A stretch of 5,016 nt of DNA from CAUZEO01 sp963578625 (lineage in GTDB: Bacteria; Verrucomicrobiota; Kiritimatiellia; SLOV01). The stretch covers positions 1 through 5,016 of the forward strand of contig CAUZEO010000370.1 of the NCBI GenBank assembly GCA_963578625.1. Reading direction: 5' to 3'. The notes under the pieces were generated by a model. The model worked only from the letters and a program-made list of their open reading frames with translations. It was not told the DNA's origin and made no database searches. Below, one piece after another: positions 1 to 5,016 of this stretch; position 1 is the first letter of the stretch; each line of letters begins with the position of its first letter. The position numbers and the translations under genes are program-made.

Positions 1-1588
1 TGTTCATCCCGTGGCGGCGCTGGTCGGCGAGGTAGATCTCCTCCGCGCCGGGCAGGGCCTGGGCCGGCCCGATCTGCTTGTCGCCCACCGGGGCCGTGTG
101 GTACCACATGAAGAAGGCGGCGTCCGCTTCCTCCAGCTCCATGTCCCGCACCGTCAGCGCGACCGGAACCCTCAGCTCTCCCGTGCTCGCCTCCCCGCCG
201 GCCGGTTTCACCCGCGTGATCGTCACGTGGCCGGTGTACTCGCCCGGGGCCGTCCCCGGCGGAACCATCACGGTCATCCAGTACTGCCCGCCGTGTCCCG
301 GGCTTGAAAGCGACAAATCGGTGCTGTTGAGCAGGTACTTGGGCGCGTGCACGAATCGCTTCACGGTCGGACGCCGCAACGCCAGTTCCGCCGCCCGGAC
401 CGTGACGAAACGCGACCCGTACGCGCCGTGAAGTTCATAGTCTTCCCCCCGTTCCGACGTGAAACTACTCGCCACACTGGCACGCAGCACCATGGGCTCC
501 TTCAGGAGGTTCTGAACATAGATCACCGCCGAGTCCGTCTCGCCGGGGGCCAGCGCCAGCCGGACCGGACCGGCGGTCTCCTCCGGGGCCGGCTTGAAGC
601 TGCTGTACGTGATCGGGAGCGTCGGGCGCCCCGCCGCCACGAAGCCGCGCTCCATCACCTCGGGCGGCCACGCCGGCTCAGGCCTCGGCGCGTATCCCTC
701 GTCCGCCGACCCCGCGCCCCACACGGAGGCGTCCTCAACTAGGCGCAGGTCGTCGTACCAGATCCGGTAATTCTCGTTGCCCATCTCTCGTCTCTCGGCC
801 TCTTCGCGGTGGGTGTACGGCAGGCGGATGACGATGCTCCCGCACCCGGGGCCGGTCCGGAAGGGCAGTTCCATCCGGGCCCAGTGGTGCCTGGCGATCC
901 CCGACCCCCACCAGTACGTGGCCGGGATCGCGTTGAGGACCTCTGCCCTTTCGTAGAGGTTCTCAGCGATCGGCACGCTCCCGGGATCGCACGCGCCGTC
1001 GAGCACCTGCGGTCCCCGCCAGTACTCGCTGCGCCCACTCGTCCTGACGTAGAAGCGGAGGCGGTACCCCGTGTCCGGCTTCACCGCGATCGGCTCGGAC
1101 ACCACCTGCCCGTGCGGGCGCTTCGCCGAGAGCATGAGCGTGACGGCGCCCAGGTCCAGGTCCTCGGGGACGGGCAGTTCGCCGAACCGGGAGTATCGGG
1201 GAATCGCCTCCCGTTTGACCCGCTCGTACCAGTTTACCTCGGGCCTCCAGTGTCGTTCGTAGGAGCCCCAGTACTGGCTCCCGAACGTGAACATCTTTTC
1301 GGGCCAATTCCCTTCCGGCGTCCGCGCCCACATCGCCATGCCGTCGGCGGCGGGGATCGTCTTCCCCTCGAGCAACTGCTCCCAGGGCGGCAGGTTCTCG
1401 ATGTACGACTGCACCTCGTCCAGCGTCTGCCGAGAGAAGTGGGAGGGCTGCGCGACCCACCCGTCGGCGATTCCGACCCCGTTCTCGTCCTTCTCAAAGC
1501 CCCCGTTGGGGAGCAGGTTCACTTCCTCGCCGGCAGCCACGGTCGCCCCGGCAAGGGCCAGCAAGAACAGGGTTGCGAGAATTGCCAT
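1..1588 (-). CDS. Exported multi-domain glycosidase-like protein, N-terminal part (3' end outside window)
   Basis: The minus strand is open from the ATG at 1588 to the window edge, giving 529 residues without a stop. Residues 1-20 are a signal peptide: a hydrophobic core ILATLFLLALAG, then VAAG. The mature chain begins EEVNLLPNGGFE, a common opening of carbohydrate-binding beta-sandwiches in exported proteins. WYDDLRLVE (277-285) resembles the last strand of such a domain. Residues about 320-488 look like a second beta-sandwich, with QYWMTVMVPPGTAPGEYTG (435-453) matching the pattern W-x-V-x-V-P-PG-x-Y-x-G seen before GH123/DUF4091-like barrels. FFMWYHT (492-498) and YLADQRRHGMN (519-529) look like the start of that barrel, cut by the window. 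A GTG at 1603 in the same frame would add MKGRP and give the signal peptide its missing basic residues. The ATG has a modest AAAGG site upstream, so I kept it. Export and domain order are well supported; catalytic activity and substrate are unknown. Confidence 0.85.
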   Translation of the reverse strand, partial: MAILATLFLLALAGATVAAGEEVNLLPNGGFEKDENGVGIADGWVAQPSHFSRQTLDEVQSYIENLPPWEQLLEGKTIPAADGMAMWARTPEGNWPEKMFTFGSQYWGSYERHWRPEVNWYERVKREAIPRYSRFGELPVPEDLDLGAVTLMLSAKRPHGQVVSEPIAVKPDTGYRLRFYVRTSGRSEYWRGPQVLDGACDPGSVPIAENLYERAEVLNAIPATYWWGSGIARHHWARMELPFRTGPGCGSIVIRLPYTHREEAERREMGNENYRIWYDDLRLVEDASVWGAGSADEGYAPRPEPAWPPEVMERGFVAAGRPTLPITYSSFKPAPEETAGPVRLALAPGETDSAVIYVQNLLKEPMVLRASVASSFTSERGEDYELHGAYGSRFVTVRAAELALRRPTVKRFVHAPKYLLNSTDLSLSSPGHGGQYWMTVMVPPGTAPGEYTGHVTITRVKPAGGEASTGELRVPVALTVRDMELEEADAAFFMWYHTAPVGDKQIGPAQALPGAEEIYLADQRRHGMN

Positions 1589-1594
1589 TGGTCT

Positions 1595-1601
1595 GCCTTT
1601 C
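1595..1601 (-). promoter_or_regulatory. Weak ribosome binding site for the exported protein
   Basis: On the minus strand GAAAGGC lies 6 bases before the ATG at 1588 (AAAGG is 7 bases away). This modest purine-rich match supports the ATG over the in-frame GTG at 1603, which has no purine-rich site before it. A stop codon (TAA) in the same frame eight codons upstream of the GTG limits the choice to these two starts. Confidence 0.4.
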
Positions 1602-1740
1602 ACGTTGTGATTGTGATCAGTCGGTTAATGCGGATCCTGTGGATCCTTCGCGGAATAGCAGAGCAGAAATCGCGGGGTGGCGCAAGCGAGGAGAGTCAGG
1701 CCCAGTCTCAACCGTATGGGGAGATTCTCGAACTGATGGC

Positions 1741-1782
1741 TCGACACCCCACACCCGACCCGCGACACTCGACACTCATCAC
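1741..1782 (+). repeat. Degenerate heptanucleotide tandem repeat (TCGACAC-like)
   Basis: Six consecutive 7-base units read TCGACAC, CCCACAC, CCGACCC, GCGACAC, TCGACAC, TCATCAC, each with 0-2 differences from TCGACAC. A seventh unit in register (TCGGAGG, 1783-1789) contains the Shine-Dalgarno sequence of the downstream gene. The stretch is purine-poor and unlikely to fold stably, so it would form an unstructured leader just before the ribosome binding site. It could also be a replication-slippage microsatellite with no function. Confidence 0.6.
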
Positions 1783-1784
1783 TC

Positions 1785-1789
1785 GGAGG
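1785..1789 (+). promoter_or_regulatory. Ribosome binding site GGAGG for the propeller gene
   Basis: GGAGG sits 6 bases before the ATG at 1796. This decides the start: the same frame is open far upstream and offers other ATGs (for example at 1628 and 1736), but none has so good a site and the upstream translation is not protein-like. Confidence 0.85.
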
Positions 1790-1795
1790 CGAACC

Positions 1796-3148
1796 ATGAA
1801 GAACCATTACCTCAAAGTCATCAACCCCGCCAAACTTGGCGCCGACCGAATACCCGCCGAGCTGATCGCGTTGGAAGGCAACTATAACTACAAGCCCAAT
1901 ATCGGTGTGATGCCCGACGGCGAGATGTTGATGATCACCCTTCACGAGCACTACGAGGAAGCGTGCATGGGGGGGCGGTACACCATCCACACGGTGATGT
2001 ACCGGTCCCGGGACGACGGACGGAGCTGGTCGCGTGGCGAGCATCTGCGGTTCTTCGGGCACGAGCCGTCGATCACGATCATCGACGGCGTCGTCTTCAT
2101 CCTGACGCATTTCTGCTCCAATCCCGGCCACGACTTCGAGGTTTTCGCGGACGAAGACTACATCTACGACATGCTCTATCGCTCGACCGACGGCGGCCAC
2201 ACCTGGGAGGAAATGCCGCTCAAGTACGAGATGTTCGAGGGCGCAGTGAAGGCCGACATGGCGTACACCAGAAACATTTTCAGACTCACGGACGGCAGGC
2301 TGTTCCTGGGCATGAGCGTGGGCAACCTGGACTATGCCTGTTTTTCGGAGGACCTGGGTCTGACGTGGCAACCGATCAAGGCGGATATCCGGGGCTTTGA
2401 CTACCGGGACAATTACCCGTGGGGTGCGTTCGGCGAATCGGTGGTGTTTTATTCCCCGTCCGGACGCCTGATGATGCTTTCGCGGATGGACCTGGCGTAC
2501 GCCCAATTCGATCCCCCGCTGCCCTTTGCGCAGACGATGAAAAAAACCGGGCTGGACCGCTTCGACGGCGAGATCCTGTTCGAATCGACCGACGGCGGAG
2601 TCACCTGGCACCCGCTGCGGGCGGTGGGATTCCCGGGCCTGATGTATCCGGGGGTGGTGAACCTGCCCGATGGGCGGCTCCTGGTGAACTACACCGTGCG
2701 CGAGCTCCCCCCCGAGGGCACGGGCGCGGTGCACCCGCGAATCGGCGTCCAGGCCGTGCTGGTGGAGGAACGGGACGATGGATTCATGGACTTCTCGATG
2801 GAACAGGATCTCATCATCATCGACGACAAGACCCCGGGATGCCTCACCAGCGGCGGGGGCTTCGGGCGGACCGTCCTGCTCGAGGACGGCACGCTGGTCA
2901 CCCCATACTCCTCCCTGTGGGTCGACGGGGAGGTCGTCCGCATGGCGGAGAACAAGGAGTACTTGAACCCGGAGGTGTTCAACAAGTACGGGGCCATGGT
3001 GGTCCCTCCGGTAACGTATGAGTCATGCAGCGAGAGTGAAGAGATGCTCCGATTCAGTTTCGCGGCGATCTGGGCCTATAACCAGCTCATGAACAAGGCG
3101 GCCATCCGCACCGAAGTGGTACGATGGCGGCTGCCGCCCTTACGATAG
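1796..3148 (+). CDS. Sialidase-superfamily (BNR/Asp-box) beta-propeller protein
   Basis: A complete 450-residue protein. Four Asp boxes of the form S-x-D-x-G-x-x-W occur at residues 71-78 (SRDDGRSW), 130-137 (STDGGHTW), 184-191 (SEDLGLTW) and 264-271 (STDGGVTW). These mark beta-propeller blades of the sialidase superfamily. MPDGEML (39-45), LTDGRLF (164-170), LPDGRLL (290-296) and LEDGTLV (362-368) are the blade-strand motifs that pair with them. The length suits a single six-bladed domain. There is no signal peptide or membrane segment, so the product is probably cytoplasmic. True sialidases have an early FRIP motif and an arginine triad. Here a DRIP occurs at 17-20, but the position where FRIP would align before the first blade reads YKPN, so sialidase activity is doubtful. 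It may act on another sugar or only bind one. The fold is near certain; the reaction is not assigned. Confidence 0.92.
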   Translation: MKNHYLKVINPAKLGADRIPAELIALEGNYNYKPNIGVMPDGEMLMITLHEHYEEACMGGRYTIHTVMYRSRDDGRSWSRGEHLRFFGHEPSITIIDGVVFILTHFCSNPGHDFEVFADEDYIYDMLYRSTDGGHTWEEMPLKYEMFEGAVKADMAYTRNIFRLTDGRLFLGMSVGNLDYACFSEDLGLTWQPIKADIRGFDYRDNYPWGAFGESVVFYSPSGRLMMLSRMDLAYAQFDPPLPFAQTMKKTGLDRFDGEILFESTDGGVTWHPLRAVGFPGLMYPGVVNLPDGRLLVNYTVRELPPEGTGAVHPRIGVQAVLVEERDDGFMDFSMEQDLIIIDDKTPGCLTSGGGFGRTVLLEDGTLVTPYSSLWVDGEVVRMAENKEYLNPEVFNKYGAMVVPPVTYESCSESEEMLRFSFAAIWAYNQLMNKAAIRTEVVRWRLPPLR

Positions 3149-3218
3149 GGGATTGACCTGAATGGTGCTGACTTAATCCCAGTGTCAAATAAGATGCCCA
3201 CAGATTGTAGCACGGCCC
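3149..3218. other. Spacer after the propeller gene, no gene
   Basis: These 70 bases hold no gene. GGGATT at 3149-3154 can pair with AATCCC at 3175-3180, but the loop is 20 bases and no T-run follows, so this is not a convincing terminator. The rest is of lower GC than the genes. Confidence 0.4.
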
Positions 3219-3221
3219 GGT

Positions 3222-3405
3222 TACCCCGAAGGGGTTGGACACCGAAGCCGGGGGTTCCACCCTCGGTTCCAGGAAACCCATGCATCTCCAACCCTGGAAG
3301 GGTTGCACTTTCCGCAACGTGCAACCCTTTCAGGCTTGATTCGGGTGGACTACCCAGTTCCGGGGGTGGAACCCCCGGCTGTGGAGTCAAACCCCTATCG
3401 GGGTT
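3222..3405. repeat. Mirror-symmetric inverted repeat built from six small palindromes
   Basis: Left arm about 3222-3308 and right arm about 3319-3405 are imperfect reverse complements. Each arm holds three mini-palindromes in mirrored order. Left: A, ACCCC-GAA-GGGGT (3223-3235); B, CCGGGGGTTCCACCCTCGG (3248-3266); C, CAACCCT-GGA-AGGGTTG (3289-3305). Right: C', CAACCCT-TTC-AGGCTTG (3322-3338, one mismatch); B', CCGGGGGT-GGA-ACCCCCGG (3360-3378); A', AACCCC-TATC-GGGGTT (3390-3405). Spacers also mirror: about 12 and 22 bases on the left, 21 and 11 on the right. B and B' match in 18 of 19 positions when one is reversed. This resembles REP/BIME-type elements, which in other bacteria are spread by Y1 (RAYT) transposases; no such transposase is in the window. 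It may also affect transcription or message stability between the flanking genes. Confidence 0.8.
3298..3329. repeat. Central perfect stem of the inverted repeat
   Basis: AAGGGTTGCAC (3298-3308) pairs perfectly with GTGCAACCCTT (3319-3329) around the 10-base loop TTTCCGCAAC. This 11-bp stem is the axis of the larger mirrored element. No T-run follows it, so it is not a classical intrinsic terminator, although the hairpin could still stabilise an mRNA 3' end. Confidence 0.8.
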
Positions 3406-3464
3406 CTCAACATCCAAATTCACGACAAAGTTCTTTTTCCTCCGAAACCCGGAAATCCCGAGAA
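3406..3464. other. Leader before the fusion gene
   Basis: Lower-GC stretch between the palindromic element and the ribosome binding site. It contains short T- and A-rich runs (TTCTTTTTCC near 3431-3440) and should hold the promoter of the downstream gene if that gene is not co-transcribed with the propeller gene. No -35/-10 pair is convincing and there is no gene. Confidence 0.35.
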
Positions 3465-3471
3465 AAGGAAG
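3465..3471 (+). promoter_or_regulatory. Ribosome binding site AAGGAAG for the fusion gene
   Basis: AAGGAAG lies 8 bases before the ATG at 3480, within a purine-rich run. It supports this start over the internal ATG of residue 16. Confidence 0.65.
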
Positions 3472-3479
3472 TTTCTGAC

Positions 3480-5016
3480 ATGAGTACGAGCCGTTTTGAG
3501 ATCACCCGCCGATACGTTCCCCACATGGTGAACTACGACGACAAGCACGAGGAGGCAGAGCTGCGTCCCGTCGAGCGGCGCCTGGACTTCGACGCGGCCC
3601 TCTGCGCTCTGGTCCTCGTCGATGCCTGGAACACCAACGAGATCGGCTTCGAGCGCATCGACCGGGTCGCCCGGGAGCGAATCGTCCCGGTGGTGAAGGC
3701 CTGCCGCGAGGCCGGCATCCTGGTGGTCCATGCCCCCTCCCCGCCGGTGGCGGACAAGTACCCGGACCGACGCTTCAAGCCCTCACGCCCGGAACAGTCG
3801 ATGTTCCACCGCGAACCGGACGGCTGGCCGGCGCCGGAGATGATGGCCCGCAGCGGGCCCTTCGCGAAGTACTCCCTGGCGCTGGACGATCCCGGCGCCC
3901 GCCGGGCGGGGACAGAGGAGGAGCTGTACCGAAACTACTTCATCAACCCCGCCCTCGGGCCGGAGGGCGACGACGTGGTCATCGGCGACCGGGAGGAGCT
4001 CCATGCCCTGCTCAAGGAGCGGCGGAAGTACCACCTGTTCTTCGCCGGCTTCGCCTCCAACGGCTGCATGCTCGAGCGTGATTACGGCATCCGGTGCGTC
4101 TCCTATCTCGGATACGACTCGACGCTGATCCGGGACGGCACCACGGCCACGGAGATGGCCCACACCCTCGGGACCCTGGAGCAGACGCGCGCCAGCACGG
4201 AGAACATGGAGTTCTGGTTCTCCTCGTGCACTTCCGCAGACCTGGTGGCAGGGCTCCGGCGAATGGGGCAGGGGACCGCGAAGCCGGGTGCGGCGTCGGG
4301 ATCCCGCGTCGCCCGGCAGCGCCGGATCATCGTGAACTCCGACGCCGGCGCGGTGTTCGACGAGGAGAGCCGGAGTCCCGATTCGTTCCTGTCGAAACGG
4401 TTCAAGCAGACGGTTGGAACCCAGGTGGACACCTACGTCTACTACGCGGGTGACGGCTGGCATCCGGAGGAGGGCCGGAAGCCCGATCCGGGGCTCGGCG
4501 ATCCCCGTGCGGTGATGGTCGATGCCGCCCACAAGGCGGGCATGGAGATCTTCGCCTCGCTTCGGATGAACGACATCCACTGCTCGTCTAACGGCAGGGT
4601 CCGCCCACAGAAGCGCGAGCGGCCCGAGTTGCTGATCGGCGAGGCGTTTGCCTTCAGCCCGTATCCGCATCTCCTTGAAGGCGAGGAGCCCCAGTATGAA
4701 GCCGGGTACCCGCTGAGCGTGATGCAGGCGTTCTGGGCCGGCTTCGACTACGCCCGGCCCGAGGTGCGCGAGCTCCGGCGGGCCCGGGTGGAGGAGCTGG
4801 CCCGGAACTACGACTTCGACGGCATCGAGCTGGACTTCTTCCGGCATCCGCTCTTCTTCAAACCGGGCGAAGAGCGCGAGAACCTGGAGGCGATGACCGA
4901 CCTCGTGCGGAACATGCGCGCCGACCTCATCCGGGTCGGGGCCGAGCGCGGCCGGCCCTGCCTGTTGGCAGCGCGGGTCCCGGACACCTTGGAGATGTCG
5001 CGGCGAACCGGCCTGG
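3480..5016 (+). CDS. Isochorismatase-like hydrolase fused to a TIM-barrel glycosidase-like domain (3' end outside window)
   Basis: The frame is open from the ATG at 3480 to the window end, 512 residues without a stop. Residues about 36-260 form an isochorismatase-like (cysteine hydrolase) domain: ALVLVDAWNTN (43-53) carries the expected catalytic Asp48, VVKACREAGILVVHAPSP (about 71-88) is the next helix-strand, and FFAGFASNGCMLERDYG (187-203) carries the likely nucleophile Cys196, followed by YDSTLIRDGTTATE (212-225). The usual catalytic Lys is not seen at its normal place (VVIGD, 166-170). A Gly/Ala/Arg-rich linker (263-280) leads to RRIIVNSDAG (281-290), the start of a glycosidase-like barrel. 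YDFDGIELDFFRHP (444-457) resembles the strand-4 motif of GHL10-like barrels, and CLLAARVP (494-501) a later strand. No signal peptide, so probably cytoplasmic. The isochorismatase family cuts amides or vinyl ethers; the substrate here is unknown. Each domain call is strong from motifs; the fusion is unusual and could be confirmed in homologues. Confidence 0.85.
   Translation, partial: MSTSRFEITRRYVPHMVNYDDKHEEAELRPVERRLDFDAALCALVLVDAWNTNEIGFERIDRVARERIVPVVKACREAGILVVHAPSPPVADKYPDRRFKPSRPEQSMFHREPDGWPAPEMMARSGPFAKYSLALDDPGARRAGTEEELYRNYFINPALGPEGDDVVIGDREELHALLKERRKYHLFFAGFASNGCMLERDYGIRCVSYLGYDSTLIRDGTTATEMAHTLGTLEQTRASTENMEFWFSSCTSADLVAGLRRMGQGTAKPGAASGSRVARQRRIIVNSDAGAVFDEESRSPDSFLSKRFKQTVGTQVDTYVYYAGDGWHPEEGRKPDPGLGDPRAVMVDAAHKAGMEIFASLRMNDIHCSSNGRVRPQKRERPELLIGEAFAFSPYPHLLEGEEPQYEAGYPLSVMQAFWAGFDYARPEVRELRRARVEELARNYDFDGIELDFFRHPLFFKPGEERENLEAMTDLVRNMRADLIRVGAERGRPCLLAARVPDTLEMSRRTGL

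Larger units (their letters stand above)
1589..1795. other. Divergent intergenic region
   Basis: These 207 bases separate two genes that point away from each other, so promoters for both should lie here. I see no convincing -35/-10 pair in either direction. Notable content: a tandem ATCACA pair (minus strand) at about 1606-1617, two GGATCC hexamers at 1632-1637 and 1641-1646, and a heptamer repeat from 1741. The plus-strand reading frame through here continues upstream of the propeller gene, but its residues (basic and low-complexity) do not look like protein. Confidence 0.5.

Noticed and set aside
1604..1619. TTGTGATTGTGATCA as a CRP/FNR-like operator
   Set aside because: It contains direct TGTGA-like half sites rather than the inverted pair with 6-base spacing that such regulators need.
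1632..1646. Two GGATCC hexamers three bases apart
   Set aside because: Short palindromes of this kind occur by chance, and nothing around them suggests an operator or cloning junction.
809..1795. A long upstream extension of the propeller reading frame
   Set aside because: The part before 1588 lies antisense to the exported protein. The part from 1589 to 1795 reads as low-complexity basic residues, while the GGAGG site fixes the start at 1796.
2539..2547. A run of seven A bases as a possible frameshift site
   Set aside because: The zero frame (ATG AAA AAA ACC) continues normally into the fourth Asp box, and no downstream stimulatory structure or useful alternative frame is seen.
1625..2734. 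A 369-codon minus-strand reading frame opposite the propeller gene
   Set aside because: It is antisense to four intact Asp boxes, its translation is Arg/His/Val-rich with no recognisable motif, and such frames are common by chance in high-GC DNA.
3149..3180. Possible intrinsic terminator after the propeller gene
   Set aside because: The 6-bp stem has a 20-base loop and no following T-run.
3222..3405. CRISPR array or insertion sequence at the repeat cluster
   Set aside because: The units are mirrored rather than direct repeats with unique spacers, and no transposase gene or target-site duplication is visible.
3182..3478. Small reading frames across the palindromic element on both strands
   Set aside because: They run through the hairpins, have no ribosome site and translate the palindromes into Gly/Pro-rich repeats.
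3783..4847. A 354-codon minus-strand reading frame opposite the fusion gene
   Set aside because: The plus strand carries recognisable catalytic motifs throughout this interval, and the antisense translation shows only codon-bias-driven Pro/Leu/Gly/Arg-rich sequence.

Overview
The window is high-GC bacterial DNA with three protein-coding genes and two repeat-rich intergenic stretches. The first and last genes run off the window edges. Secreted multi-domain carbohydrate-active proteins, Asp-box propellers and glycosidase-like barrels, found together in loosely packed GC-rich DNA with hairpin repeats, resemble Planctomycetota or related PVC-group bacteria (Lentisphaerota, Kiritimatiellota). This placement is an inference from style; no marker gene is present.

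Layout. (1) On the minus strand, 1588 down to 1: the first 529 residues of an exported protein with a signal peptide, a carbohydrate-binding-like beta-sandwich, a second beta-sandwich of the type that precedes glycosidase-like barrels, and the first strand of that barrel. (2) 1589-1795: a 207-bp divergent intergenic region ending in a degenerate heptamer repeat that runs directly into the Shine-Dalgarno sequence of the next gene. (3) Plus strand, 1796-3148: a complete 450-residue sialidase-superfamily (BNR/Asp-box) beta-propeller protein with four clear Asp boxes and no signal peptide. (4) 3149-3479: a 331-bp gap holding a mirror-symmetric cluster of six small palindromes forming an inverted repeat of about 185 bp (3222-3405). 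(5) Plus strand, 3480 to the right edge: at least 512 residues, apparently a fusion of an isochorismatase-like cysteine hydrolase (about residues 36-260) with a TIM-barrel glycosidase-like domain (about residues 281 onward).

The genes look like an accessory saccharide-handling neighbourhood. One product would be exported and probably binds or cuts a glycan. The other two lack export signals and probably act in the cytoplasm. No substrate can be assigned. The item most worth following up is the hydrolase-barrel fusion; the nested palindromic element is second.
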